From Sphingomonas sp. S1-29 (GTDB lineage Bacteria; Pseudomonadota; Alphaproteobacteria; Sphingomonadales; Sphingomonadaceae): DNA of 64,000 bases. Made by a program: the position numbers and the translations under genes. The notes below the pieces were generated by a model. That model was not told the origin of the DNA. It worked only from the letters and a program-made list of their open reading frames with translations, and did not search any database. The stretch lies in assembly GCF_026167545.1 (NCBI RefSeq), contig NZ_CP110678.1, positions 2,477,501 to 2,541,500 on the forward strand, in the 5' to 3' direction. Each line of letters opens with the position of its first letter. Positions within the stretch are counted from its first letter, which is position 1. This document shows, one piece after another, positions 27,009 through 36,149 of the stretch.

Positions 27009-28973
27009 ATGCCCGTCGGTAAGGTCGCGCGCCCGCTGTTAGCACTGCCACGGGTTTCCAAGCAAGTTATGGCGGCGACGATTGATGGCGCGCTCTGTGC
27101 TTTAACAGTGTGGATCGCCTATTATCTTCGGCTGGGATATTTTATTTCTCTGGTCGGGCGGCCGAGCCTTGCCGTTGCTCTATCGGTCGGACTTGCTTTG
27201 CCTGCATTCCAGGTTGTCGGTCTTTACCGTATGGCATTCCGACGCGCCGGCAGCGAAATCTTTCCAGCTTTGGCTTTGGCATGCGTGGTATATGGGCTGT
27301 GTTATGTCACGATCATAGCGGCGTATGCGTTTGATAACATTCCGCGCACGATCGGCATCATTCAGCCCATCCTGCTTTTTCTCGCGGTTGGTTCGGTGCG
27401 GCTTGCTGTGGGTTACGTGCTGGGCGGGCAGATGCAGCGAATGATTGAAATGCGACCGGAAGGGCGCATGCTGATCTATGGTGCCGGTTCCTCGGGCCGC
27501 CAGCTTGCCGCCGCGATGAGCACCAGTCGGGAATCCCATATAATCGGTTTTCTCGACGACGATCGTTCGCTCTATGGCACGCGGGTCAACGGCCTTAAGG
27601 TGTATCCACCCGCTAGCTTGCGCGATTTGATCCAGAGTCGAGGGATCACCGACGTGTTGTTGGCGCTCCCCTCGGCTCCCCGCCAGCGTCGCAACGAAAT
27701 CATCCATGCGCTGCGTGGCTTGCCGATAAGCGTGCGCACCCTCCCTGGCCTGATGGACCTGGCGCACGGTCGGATCCAAGCCAGCGATCTGCGCGAACTG
27801 ACGATCGAGGACCTGCTCAGCCGCGATCCGGTTTCACCCGAAATGGATGCCGTGCGCAAGAAGATCACGGGTCGCACGGTGCTGGTAACCGGGGCAGGCG
27901 GATCGATCGGCAGCGAGTTGTGCCGTCAGATCCTAACGATGGAGCCAGCGCGGATATTGCTGCTGGAATCAAGCGAGTTCGCGCTTTACGCGGTGCATCG
28001 CAACCTCATCGAGGTATCGCATGTCGAAGTGGTGCCGCTGCTCGGGTCGGTCACCGACGGCCAGCGCGTGGCGAAAATCCTGAGCGCCTGGGACCCGGAC
28101 ATCGTCTTCCATGCAGCGGCCTATAAGCATGTTCCGCTTGTCGAGCATAATCCGTTGGAAGGGCTACGCAACAATGTGATTGGCACGTTACGAGTCGCGG
28201 AATTGTCGTTGCAGCAGGGCGTCAGGGATTTTGTCCTTGTCAGCACGGACAAAGCGGTGCGCCCAACCAATACGATGGGTGCAACCAAGCGGTTGGCCGA
28301 GCTGGTTCTACAGGGCCTGGCCGCGGAGCAGACCAGAACGCGCTTCTCGATGGTCCGTTTCGGCAATGTTTTGGGCTCGAGTGGATCGGTGGTTCCGTTG
28401 TTCCGCGAGCAAATCCGCCAGGGCGGTCCGGTGACGATTACCCACCGCGATATCACTCGCTATTTTATGACCATTCCCGAAGCGGCGCAGCTGGTGGTGC
28501 AGGCCAGCGCGATGGCCCAGGGAGGCGAAGTGTTCGTCCTCGACATGGGGGAGCCGGTGCGGATCGCCGATCTGGCGCGCAATATGATCGAGTTATCCGG
28601 GCTGACCGTGCGATCGGCGGACACGCCTGACGGCGACATCGAAATCGTTACGGTAGGCATGCGCCCAGGCGAGAAGCTCTATGAAGAGTTGCTGATAGGC
28701 GACAATCCGAGTGCTACGACCCACCCGCGCATCATGATGGCCTCTGAACACCATTTGCCTTGGGCGCATCTGCGGCCGCGATTGGACGCGCTCGAGCGAC
28801 TGATCGAGAACGGCGATGTAGGGGGGGCACGCACCTTGCTGTGCGAACTGGTCCGCGAATTTACACCATCGAGCGGGATCGTTGATTGGGTGGCAACGCA
28901 GAATGCGGTGTTGCAAAACCAGCTGGCGCAACCGCTGGGAGATACGCAACCGTTCCTTACGATGCCCTGCTAA
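27009..28973 (+). CDS. Membrane-bound nucleotide-sugar 4,6-dehydratase (PglF/CapD type)
   Basis: A 654-aa inner-membrane enzyme. Residues 1-130 contain four membrane helices (ATIDGALCALTVWIAYYLRLGYFISLVG and following). Residues about 145-260 form a first nucleotide-binding domain (MLIYGAGSSGRQLAAAM). The catalytic SDR spans about 285-600: VLVTGAGGSIGSELCRQIL, HAAAYKHVPLVEHNPLEGLRNNV, STDKAVRPTNTMGATKRLAELV, RFGNVLGSSGSVVPLFREQI. The Met-x3-Lys in place of Tyr-x3-Lys is diagnostic of the PglF/WbpM class, which makes UDP-4-keto-6-deoxy-GlcNAc. It supplies the DegT aminotransferase. The plus-strand run ligase-Wza-Wzc follows. Confidence 0.95.
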   Translation: MPVGKVARPLLALPRVSKQVMAATIDGALCALTVWIAYYLRLGYFISLVGRPSLAVALSVGLALPAFQVVGLYRMAFRRAGSEIFPALALACVVYGLCYVTIIAAYAFDNIPRTIGIIQPILLFLAVGSVRLAVGYVLGGQMQRMIEMRPEGRMLIYGAGSSGRQLAAAMSTSRESHIIGFLDDDRSLYGTRVNGLKVYPPASLRDLIQSRGITDVLLALPSAPRQRRNEIIHALRGLPISVRTLPGLMDLAHGRIQASDLRELTIEDLLSRDPVSPEMDAVRKKITGRTVLVTGAGGSIGSELCRQILTMEPARILLLESSEFALYAVHRNLIEVSHVEVVPLLGSVTDGQRVAKILSAWDPDIVFHAAAYKHVPLVEHNPLEGLRNNVIGTLRVAELSLQQGVRDFVLVSTDKAVRPTNTMGATKRLAELVLQGLAAEQTRTRFSMVRFGNVLGSSGSVVPLFREQIRQGGPVTITHRDITRYFMTIPEAAQLVVQASAMAQGGEVFVLDMGEPVRIADLARNMIELSGLTVRSADTPDGDIEIVTVGMRPGEKLYEELLIGDNPSATTHPRIMMASEHHLPWAHLRPRLDALERLIENGDVGGARTLLCELVREFTPSSGIVDWVATQNAVLQNQLAQPLGDTQPFLTMPC

Positions 28974-29066
28974 ATTGCTCCAGTCACCGCTTCAGGGCGG
29001 CCTCGAAGCTCTATGGCGCCGTCATGATGGTTTCCCACCCCCGAAAAATCTCCTAATGGCTGCCGG

Positions 29067-30446
29067 ATGTCTGTCACCGCCGCATCATTAGTCCGCTTCC
29101 GGCCAAGCTTGCCCTTTGCTCTGCTGACCGGATTTCTGGCCGTGCTTTGGATCGCGGGCGGCGCATCGCGTGCTGACGCAGCAGGACAAATTTTCGTGCG
29201 TACGGCGGCTTTTGTCTGCCTTATCGTGATGATCCTGTTTGGCAAACGCCCGCAAGTCGGGATCACGCATCCGGTATTGCTGCTGCTGGTAGGGGCGTTG
29301 GCACTGGCATTGATCCAGTTGGTCCCGTTGCCGCCCGCTCTGTGGCAAGCGCTTCCGGGTCGCGAGCTTTTTACCCAGGCGGCGCAGCTTAGCGGACAGG
29401 TCCAGCCCTGGCGTCCTTGGTCGATTGTTCCGGGCGCGACAATGAACGCGGCCGCTTCATTGATCGTCCCTATTTTGACGCTGCTTCTGGTAAATGCGCT
29501 GCGACCGGAAGAGCGTCTCAGGCTGCCGGCGGTCCTGCTGACGTTCGTCGTTGCGTCATTGCTATTCGGTCTGCTCCAGTTCTCGGGCGCGGGTGTCAAC
29601 AACCTGTTCGTCAACGAAACGCCCGGCGTAATGAGCGGTACCTTTGCCAATCGCAACCACTTCGCCCTGCTGCTCGCGCTTGGCTGCCTCTTGGTCCCGG
29701 CATGGGTATTCCAAAATGGACGTCGAACGCGGTGGCGTGGGGTTGCCGGCCTTGGCTTGGTGTTGGTGTTTGCGCTCTCCATTCTCGGCACCGGCTCGCG
29801 CGCGGGAATAGCGTTAGGGGCTCTAGCTTTGGCGATGGCGACATTGTTGGCGTGGAACGGCGTACGTCGCGAATTGCAGCATGCCCCGCGCTGGGTTCTG
29901 CCCCTACTTATCGCCTGCATCGCGCTCCTGTTCATCGCATTGGTGCTGATCAGTTTCGCTGCCGATCGGGCGGTCGGTATCCAACGCAGCTTTGCCATTG
30001 ATATTCAGCAGGACATGCGCGGTCGCGCGCTGCCTACCATTTTGGCGATGATCCGCGAGTATTTTCCGTTCGGGTCAGGCTTAGGCAGTTTCGATCCGAT
30101 ATTTCGGATCGCCGAGCCCTTTGGGCTGCTCAAGCCGACCTACTTTAATCACGCCCATAACGATTTGCTGGAGATTGTTCTCGATGCGGGTTTACCCGGC
30201 CTCCTGCTGCTGGCGGGGGGGCTCGGCTGGTGGGCGTGGGCAAGTGTCCGCGCCTGGCGGGCCGGAGCGGGCGAAGGCTACGCACGTGCACGTTTGGGCG
30301 GGGCGATGCTGCTGTTGGTGATCGTCGCTAGCGCCTTCGACTATCCCGCGCGTACGCCGATCATCATGGCCTGGGTGACTCTTGCGGCGGTTTGGCTGGC
30401 CGGTGGCCGGCGCACGGCTTTACGGCGGGACGACAGCCATCTATAG
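29067..30446 (+). CDS. O-antigen ligase/polymerase family membrane protein
   Basis: A 459-aa multi-spanning protein with about eleven helices. The Wzy_C-type core is visible from about residue 195 on: GVMSGTFANRNHFALLLALGCLLVPAW, FALSILGTGSRAGIALGALALAMATLL, and the periplasmic loop FPFGSGLGSFDPIFR followed by YFNHAHNDLLEIVLDAGLPGLLLLAGG. The NHAHNDxLE motif is characteristic of WaaL and exopolysaccharide polymerases. It precedes wza and wzc, so a polymerase role in exported polysaccharide is as likely as ligation to lipid A. The ATG at 29067 is preceded by a weak ribosome site. Confidence 0.88.
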   Translation: MSVTAASLVRFRPSLPFALLTGFLAVLWIAGGASRADAAGQIFVRTAAFVCLIVMILFGKRPQVGITHPVLLLLVGALALALIQLVPLPPALWQALPGRELFTQAAQLSGQVQPWRPWSIVPGATMNAAASLIVPILTLLLVNALRPEERLRLPAVLLTFVVASLLFGLLQFSGAGVNNLFVNETPGVMSGTFANRNHFALLLALGCLLVPAWVFQNGRRTRWRGVAGLGLVLVFALSILGTGSRAGIALGALALAMATLLAWNGVRRELQHAPRWVLPLLIACIALLFIALVLISFAADRAVGIQRSFAIDIQQDMRGRALPTILAMIREYFPFGSGLGSFDPIFRIAEPFGLLKPTYFNHAHNDLLEIVLDAGLPGLLLLAGGLGWWAWASVRAWRAGAGEGYARARLGGAMLLLVIVASAFDYPARTPIIMAWVTLAAVWLAGGRRTALRRDDSHL

Positions 30447-30487
30447 CCCGCGACGTTCCCCTGAAATTTGGAAGAATTTGCGAGCGA

Positions 30488-31198
30488 ATGCGTAGAGTTT
30501 TCCTTGCCCTGTCATGCGCTGCCCTGATGTCTGGGTGTGCCAGCAGAAACCCGATACAGTCGACCGAGCGGTTGAGTGTCATCGATGGAAGCGCTGTTCT
30601 GCCGGCGCCGGGTCGTGCCGATCTGACCGCCGCCGACCGGCCGTCCTTGATCGGGCCGCTCGACACCATCCTGGTGGATGTCTTCAATGTACCAGACCTT
30701 GGTCGCGAGATGCAGGTCGATGCAAGCGGGCGCATTTCAATGCCGCTGGCCGGCACGATCGAGGCGCGGGGGAAGACGGCAGAGGAGCTGGCGAGTGCGA
30801 TAGAGGCTTCGTTGCGGGGACGCTACATTCGCAACCCGGAAGTCACGGTCAACATCAAGAGTTCCGTCAGCCAGGTGGTGACCGTGGACGGTCAGGTGGT
30901 GGAGCCAGGTCTTTACCCGGTTACCAACCAAATGACCCTGATGCGGGCCGTTGCGTCGGCAAAGGGACTGGCGGAATTTGCTCGACAGGATGATGTGGTG
31001 ATCCTGCGCACCGTCGATGGCCGCCACATGGCCGGCCTGTACAATATCGCGGCGATCCGGATGGGCGTGTATGACGACCCTCCGATTTTCGCGAATGACG
31101 TAATAATCGTAGGCGATTCGCCACAGCGTCGTCTGTTCCGCGACTTCGTATCGGTTTCTCCGCTGCTTGCGGCGCCGCTCATCGCCGTCGTGAATTAA
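30488..31198 (+). CDS. Polysaccharide export outer-membrane lipoprotein (Wza/GumB type)
   Basis: A 236-aa periplasmic/outer-membrane lipoprotein. The signal MRRVFLALSCAALMSGCAS has a lipobox LMSGC, giving a lipidated Cys at about residue 17. The Poly_export domain follows (IGPLDTILVDVFNVPDLGREMQVDASGRISMPLAGTIEARGKT), then a SLBB domain (VTVDGQVVEPGLYPVTNQMTLMRAVASAKGL). It lacks the long C-terminal helix of E. coli Wza, as is usual for GumB-like proteins. The frame upstream of 30488 lies inside the preceding gene. Stop and the next start are 5 bases apart, so wza and wzc are coupled. Confidence 0.94.
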   Translation: MRRVFLALSCAALMSGCASRNPIQSTERLSVIDGSAVLPAPGRADLTAADRPSLIGPLDTILVDVFNVPDLGREMQVDASGRISMPLAGTIEARGKTAEELASAIEASLRGRYIRNPEVTVNIKSSVSQVVTVDGQVVEPGLYPVTNQMTLMRAVASAKGLAEFARQDDVVILRTVDGRHMAGLYNIAAIRMGVYDDPPIFANDVIIVGDSPQRRLFRDFVSVSPLLAAPLIAVVN

Positions 31199-31203
31199 GG
31201 TCC

Positions 31204-33411
31204 ATGAACGACATGAACTTGGGTACGTCCAACCCGCGCGAGGGCCAGCCGGTGTCGACGCCGGTAATCACCACCGAGCGCCTGCCGCTCATTCGCCAAT
31301 ATCTGCGTGTCGCGTTGCGCTGGCGCTATGTCATCATCGGGTTTGTCGCAGCCTCTGTATTGGTGGGGCTTATCGCCACCTTGCTGATGACGCCGAAATA
31401 CACCGCGCAGACCACGATCGAAATTTCGCGCGAAGCGAGCAAGATCACGGATTTCCAGGGTGTCGATCGTGAGGCCGGGGTTGCGGACCAGGAATTCTAC
31501 CAGACTCAATATGGTCTTTTGCAGTCCCGGTTGCTGTCGGAGCGAGTTGCGGCGCAACTGAAGCTCGTCGACGACAAGTCCTTTTTCGAGATGTTCGGCG
31601 TGTCCGATCGCGATCCCGCGTTCCAGCTCGTCAACGGGCGCTATCCCGTCAGCGGACGTGCGACCCGCCAGCGCAAGGCGGGCGAGGTACTCGTGGAACA
31701 TCTTGGGATCGTTCCCACTCGGCTGTCGCGCTTGGTCGATATCCGGTTCACCAGCCCCGATGCCATCCTGTCGACGCGTGTGACGAATGCGTGGGCCGAT
31801 AATTTCATTCAAACCAATTTGGAGCGGAAGGTCCAGGCAACTTCCTACGGTCGCGACTTGCTGCAGCGCCAGCTCGGGCAGCTGAAGGAACGGCTGGACT
31901 CGTCGCAGCGCCAGTTGGTCGATTACGCCACCGCAGAGAGGATTATCAATTTGCCAGCGCAGGCGACCGGCGACGGGCGTACGACCAGCGAACGATCTAT
32001 CGTGGCCGACGATTTGGCAGCGCTGAACAGTGCGTTGAGCCAGGCAACGGCGGACCGGATCCAGGTCGAGGCGCGCTACCAGCAGGCCGGCCGCGCCGGT
32101 GCGTCCACCGAGGCGTTGCGCAATCCCGCGATCAACAATTTGCGCCAGCGACGGGCCGAGCTTGCGGCTGAGTATCAGCGCCTCATGGTTCAGTTTGAAC
32201 CGGGTTATCCCGCAGCGCAGGCGGTCCAGTCACAAATCGATCAACTCGACCGTTCCATCGTGCGAGAGGAAGGGCGGGTCTCGGGGTCACTGGAGGCGGA
32301 TTATCGCGAGGCACGCGAGCGCGAACAAGCGCTGCAGACAAAGGTAGAGCAACTAAAGAGCAGCTATCTCGACCTGCGTCGCCGGAGCATTCAATATAAT
32401 ATCTATCAGCAAGAAGTAGATACCAACCGTGCCTTGTACGATGGTTTGTTGCAGCGATTTAAGGAAATCGGGGTAGCTGGCGGGGTTGGCGTGAACAATA
32501 TCTCGGTCGTTGATCCTGCCGACGTCCCACAACGGCCGTCCAGTCCGCGGCTGCTGGTCAACCTAGCGGTGGCATTGTTGACTGGGCTTGGTCTCGGCGC
32601 GCTCGCGGCCTTCGGGCTCGAACAGATCGACGAGGCGATTGCCGATCCGGGCGAAGTCGAGCGACGGCTCGGTTTGCCGTTGCTCGGGTCGGTTCCCAAG
32701 CTCGCCAGCGGCACGCCGAAAGAGGCGCTTCTCGATCGCAAGTCGGAACTCATCGATGCCTATTTGGCGGTGCAGACCAATCTTGCGTTCACCACCGATC
32801 ATGGCGTCCCGCGTTCTTTCTCGGTCACATCTACGCGCCCTGCAGAAGGAAAGTCGACGACCGCACTAGCACTCGCTACCACGCTGGCACGGGCCAAGCG
32901 TCGCGTTATCCTGGTCGACGGCGACATGCGTTCGCCTTCGGTGCATCACTTGGGCGGCGTGAGCCACGACCATGGGCTGAGCAACTTCCTGTCAGGACAG
33001 GAGGATATCGCACCCTTGACGTTCGAGATGAGTGACTTGGGCTTCACTGCCATGTCAGCCGGGCCAATCCCGCCCAATGCCGCGGAACTGTTGACCGGTA
33101 ATCGACTTTCGCTCCTGATCGATCGGTTGCTCGAGGAATATGATCATGTGGTGATCGACAGCCCACCGGTAATGGGGCTGGCCGACGCGCCACTCATCGC
33201 CAGCCGCGTCGATGGCGTGATCTATGCGGTCGAATCGCACGGTATTCGTTCAAGCATGGTGCGTACGGCGCTTGCTCGATTGGCCAGTGCCAATGCACGC
33301 GTTCTGGGCGGGGTGCTGACCAAGTTCGAAGCCAAGAAGGCGCATTTCGGCTACGGCTACGAATATGGATATGGATATGGGCGGGACGACCAGGCGTCCA
33401 AGGCGGATTGA
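31204..33411 (+). CDS. Polysaccharide co-polymerase and tyrosine autokinase (Wzc/ExoP type)
   Basis: A 735-aa inner-membrane protein controlling polymer length and export. Residues about 25-110 hold the first membrane helix (YVIIGFVAASVLVGLIATLLM) and the Wzz domain; a coiled-coil stretch covers about 210-400; the second helix is LLVNLAVALLTGLGLGALAAFG. The BY-kinase domain (about 520-715) has Walker A STRPAEGKSTTALALAT, Walker A' VILVDGDMRSP, and Walker B HVVIDSPPVMGLADAPLI. The C-terminus is a tyrosine cluster (FGYGYEYGYGYGRDDQ) encoded by GGATAT hexamers, the expected autophosphorylation tail. It acts with the upstream Wza-type lipoprotein. Confidence 0.96.
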   Translation: MNDMNLGTSNPREGQPVSTPVITTERLPLIRQYLRVALRWRYVIIGFVAASVLVGLIATLLMTPKYTAQTTIEISREASKITDFQGVDREAGVADQEFYQTQYGLLQSRLLSERVAAQLKLVDDKSFFEMFGVSDRDPAFQLVNGRYPVSGRATRQRKAGEVLVEHLGIVPTRLSRLVDIRFTSPDAILSTRVTNAWADNFIQTNLERKVQATSYGRDLLQRQLGQLKERLDSSQRQLVDYATAERIINLPAQATGDGRTTSERSIVADDLAALNSALSQATADRIQVEARYQQAGRAGASTEALRNPAINNLRQRRAELAAEYQRLMVQFEPGYPAAQAVQSQIDQLDRSIVREEGRVSGSLEADYREAREREQALQTKVEQLKSSYLDLRRRSIQYNIYQQEVDTNRALYDGLLQRFKEIGVAGGVGVNNISVVDPADVPQRPSSPRLLVNLAVALLTGLGLGALAAFGLEQIDEAIADPGEVERRLGLPLLGSVPKLASGTPKEALLDRKSELIDAYLAVQTNLAFTTDHGVPRSFSVTSTRPAEGKSTTALALATTLARAKRRVILVDGDMRSPSVHHLGGVSHDHGLSNFLSGQEDIAPLTFEMSDLGFTAMSAGPIPPNAAELLTGNRLSLLIDRLLEEYDHVVIDSPPVMGLADAPLIASRVDGVIYAVESHGIRSSMVRTALARLASANARVLGGVLTKFEAKKAHFGYGYEYGYGYGRDDQASKAD

Positions 33412-33415
33412 CGCA

Positions 33416-34627
33416 ATGGCGCGGCGATCGACCATGGAGTGGGCGATCCGCGGCCTGGGCGCCATCATCGCAGCATTGGTGGGTCTGGCCGTGGTGACCG
33501 GCTCGATCGGTGCGGCGGTGCGGGAACGGGACCCTGTGCAGGCGCATCGGCTGGCGCCCGTCGATGGGCGCTGGGCCGCGTTGCTTGCCTCTTCGTTGTC
33601 GGCCGGCGAAGCAACGCCCGCCGATCGGAGCCGCGCCGACAGGCTGGCGCGTACCGCGCTACGGCAGGACGCTACAGCGGTTCAGGCGGTATCTGCGCTC
33701 GGTATCAATGCACAGGTGCGGGGCGACACTCGGGGTGCTCGCCGCCTGTTTGCCTATGCTGAGCGGCTTTCCCGCCGCGATTTGATGACCCAATTGTGGG
33801 CAATCGAGGATGCGGTCGCTCGTGGCGACGTTGCGGGCGCGTTGCGACATTATGACATAGCGCTACGCGCGTCGCGATCGGCTACCGAGCTGCTTTTTCC
33901 GGTTCTTGCCGCTGCCATTGATGATCCCACGGTGCGTGAAGCGTTGCTTCGAAGGTTGGTGGACAAGCCTGGTTGGAGCCCGGCCTTTGCCGACTATGTG
34001 GCGGAGAACGGATCGCCGGGGGCGGCTGCGCAGTTGTTCGAGAGATCGCAGCGTATAGGCGTGCCGGTATCCGAACAGGACCAGGCCACCGTGCTGGCGC
34101 GGCTGCTTGCCGCCAATGACATCGCCGCTGCCTGGGCCTATTATACTTCGTTTCGGCCGGGTACCGATCGGCAGGCGTCGCGTGATCCGGGCTTCACGGC
34201 GATGCTTTCGTCGCCGACAGCATTCGACTGGGTCACGTTGAACGAAGGGGGTGTGGTGACCTCGCTGCAGCGCGGCGATGGGGATGGTTTCGGCACGTTC
34301 CAGTTCAGCGCGCCGACCAGCGTCGGCGGGCCGCTATTGCAGCAGCTGCAGTTCTTGCCGCCCGGGGCATATCGATTGGAGGGCGTTTCGAGCGGGATCG
34401 ACTTGGCGGTCGACAGCCTGCCATATTGGCAGTTGTCGTGTGTCGGCGGACGAGAACTGGGCCGCGTCACAATTCCCAACTCCGCGGACCGCCAGGGCAG
34501 GTTTGGCGGTGACTATCAGGTGCCCACCGATTGCTCGACGCAATTGCTGATGCTGGTGGCGCGTCCTTCCGATGCTATCGGGGGCGTATCGGGCCAGATC
34601 GATCAAGTTAGGCTGAAACCACGATGA
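33416..34627 (+). CDS. Membrane-anchored repeat protein in the export cluster
   Basis: A 403-aa protein starting four bases after the wzc stop. One hydrophobic N-terminal segment (WAIRGLGAIIAALVGLAVVTGSI) is followed by a periplasmic part. Residues about 60-230 are alpha-helical and TPR-like (RLARTALRQDATAVQAVSALGINAQVRGDTRGARRLFAYAERLS; AIEDAVARGDVAGALRHYDIALRAS). The C-terminal third is beta-rich (LPPGAYRLEGVSSGIDLAVDSLPYW) and resembles a carbohydrate-binding-type fold. Proteins of this type accompany wza-wzc in sphingomonad exopolysaccharide loci; I recognise no enzyme. The upstream in-frame ATGs inside the wzc tyrosine repeat (33365) are not credible starts. Confidence 0.72.
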   Translation: MARRSTMEWAIRGLGAIIAALVGLAVVTGSIGAAVRERDPVQAHRLAPVDGRWAALLASSLSAGEATPADRSRADRLARTALRQDATAVQAVSALGINAQVRGDTRGARRLFAYAERLSRRDLMTQLWAIEDAVARGDVAGALRHYDIALRASRSATELLFPVLAAAIDDPTVREALLRRLVDKPGWSPAFADYVAENGSPGAAAQLFERSQRIGVPVSEQDQATVLARLLAANDIAAAWAYYTSFRPGTDRQASRDPGFTAMLSSPTAFDWVTLNEGGVVTSLQRGDGDGFGTFQFSAPTSVGGPLLQQLQFLPPGAYRLEGVSSGIDLAVDSLPYWQLSCVGGRELGRVTIPNSADRQGRFGGDYQVPTDCSTQLLMLVARPSDAIGGVSGQIDQVRLKPR

Positions 34628-34962
34628 GCCACTCCAAGGCACGGGTTGCGTTGACCGCCGTAATCGGGATCGTATTGCCGGGACCGGCGGTGGCCCAGCG
34701 CGTTCCGGTTGCTGAGGAGCAAATGTCCGAGCAGGCGGCAAGCGCGCCGTATCAACCAAGCGTATCTCTGTCGCAGAGACAGCCACGGGGTACCGTGGCG
34801 GGTTCGGCGGTCGGCGAGGCCGGGCGTCGGCAAACGCGCGACCAAGAAATTGGCGGGATTCAGGCGATAGGCCGTATCAACAACCGCATCAATAACCGGG
34901 TCCAGTCGCGCTTGCGGAGCCGACTCGATCGCAACTACGACCCCCGGGCACAACCGATGTAA
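34624..34962 (+). CDS. Small secreted protein, unknown
   Basis: A 112-aa protein overlapping the preceding gene by ATGA, hence translationally coupled. It has a signal peptide (ALTAVIGIVLPGPAVAQ, cleavage after about residue 25) and a polar, disordered-looking body with an Asn/Arg-rich tail (IGRINNRINNRVQSRLRSRLDRNYD). No family is recognised. Its position at the end of the wza-wzc unit suggests an accessory role in polymer export or in attachment. Confidence 0.65.
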   Translation: MSHSKARVALTAVIGIVLPGPAVAQRVPVAEEQMSEQAASAPYQPSVSLSQRQPRGTVAGSAVGEAGRRQTRDQEIGGIQAIGRINNRINNRVQSRLRSRLDRNYDPRAQPM

Positions 34963-35088
34963 CGCTGACAGGGCACCTGTACGGGCGCCGGTCCCAGCTA
35001 ACGCGCGCGGCACGTGGTGCTTGGTTTGGATCGCGGCAGACGCACCATTCAATTAAAGCGCACCGTCCGCCAACCGGGATACCCCGCC

Positions 35089-36057
35089 ATGACCGTCGTT
35101 GCTGCCTATCTCTATCGCGACGGCAAGCGCATCCGCGAGGTCTCGATCGAAGAAAAGATCGACAGCCCGCGTGAGAAATCGGAATTCGTCTGGATCGGCA
35201 TTGCCGACCCGACCGATGACGAGCTGCGCATCCTGCAGGATCGCTACGGCCTGCATCCGCTCGCGGTCGAGGATGCGATCAAGGCCGATCAGCTGCCCAA
35301 GGTCGATATCTATGAGGACCAGCTGTTCGTCGTCGCGCGCACCGCCAGCCTGATCGACGGCGATATCGCTTATGGCGAGACCGCGATCTTCGTCGGGCAC
35401 AGCCACATCATCACCGTCCGCCACGGATCGGCGCGCGCGCACAGCGCGCTGCGCGACCAGCTCGAGGCGGCGCCGACGCTGTTGATGCACGGCGTCGACT
35501 ATGTGCTGCACGCGGTGCTCGACTTCATCGTCGACGGCTATCTGCCGGTGGTCGAATCGGTCGAGGACGAGGTGCTGGCGATGGAACAGCGCACCGTCGA
35601 TCATTTCCTCGAGCGCCACGAGATCAACCGCATCTTCGCGCTGCGCCGCGAACTGATCCGCTTCCAGCGCGTGCTCGGGCCGATGAGCGAAGTCGCGGGC
35701 AAGCTGGTGCGGCTCGACCTGCCGTGCATCGATGCCGAGACGCGGCCCTATTTCAGCGACGTGCTCGATCATATCCGACGCGTCGCGACGATGGTCGACG
35801 GGCTGCGCGAAGTGCTGAACTCGGTATTCGAATTCAGCAACCTGCTCGAACAGCAGCGCACCGGTGCGATCACCCGCCAGCTCGCCGCCTGGGCGGCGAT
35901 CCTGGCGGTGCCGACCGCGATCGCGGGCATCTACGGCATGAACTTCGAATATATGCCCGAGCTCAAGACACGCCACGGCTACTTCGTCGTGCTCGGGGTG
36001 ATCGCGGTGATCTGCACCGCGCTCTATGTCCGCTTCAAGCGCGTGCGCTGGCTGTGA
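35089..36057 (+). CDS. corA: CorA-family divalent cation transporter
   Basis: A 322-aa Mg2+/Co2+ channel. The cytoplasmic funnel domain covers about 1-255 (EKSEFVWIGIADPTDDELRILQ; HPLAVEDAIKADQLPK). The long helix ends with the two C-terminal membrane segments LAAWAAILAVPTAIAGIYGMNFEYMPE and YFVVLGVIAVICTALYV, with the pore motif YGMN. The start at 35089 (MTVVAAYLYRDG) was chosen over an upstream ATG (35014) because the extra 25 residues are basic and there is no family match. It stands between export genes and a ligase gene, apparently on its own transcript. The tail RFKRVRWL is typical. Confidence 0.95.
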   Translation: MTVVAAYLYRDGKRIREVSIEEKIDSPREKSEFVWIGIADPTDDELRILQDRYGLHPLAVEDAIKADQLPKVDIYEDQLFVVARTASLIDGDIAYGETAIFVGHSHIITVRHGSARAHSALRDQLEAAPTLLMHGVDYVLHAVLDFIVDGYLPVVESVEDEVLAMEQRTVDHFLERHEINRIFALRRELIRFQRVLGPMSEVAGKLVRLDLPCIDAETRPYFSDVLDHIRRVATMVDGLREVLNSVFEFSNLLEQQRTGAITRQLAAWAAILAVPTAIAGIYGMNFEYMPELKTRHGYFVVLGVIAVICTALYVRFKRVRWL

Positions 36058-36149
36058 GGTCGCGCCAACAGGCTTAACGCCCCCTCAACGCCTGCCGCGC
36101 TAGCGTCGCCGCGATGCGCCGCGCCGCCCCCCTTCCGATCGCCTGAGCG

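Noticed and set aside
35053..35976. A 307-codon minus-strand frame over corA
   Set aside because: Shadow; corA has its GMN motif and helices.
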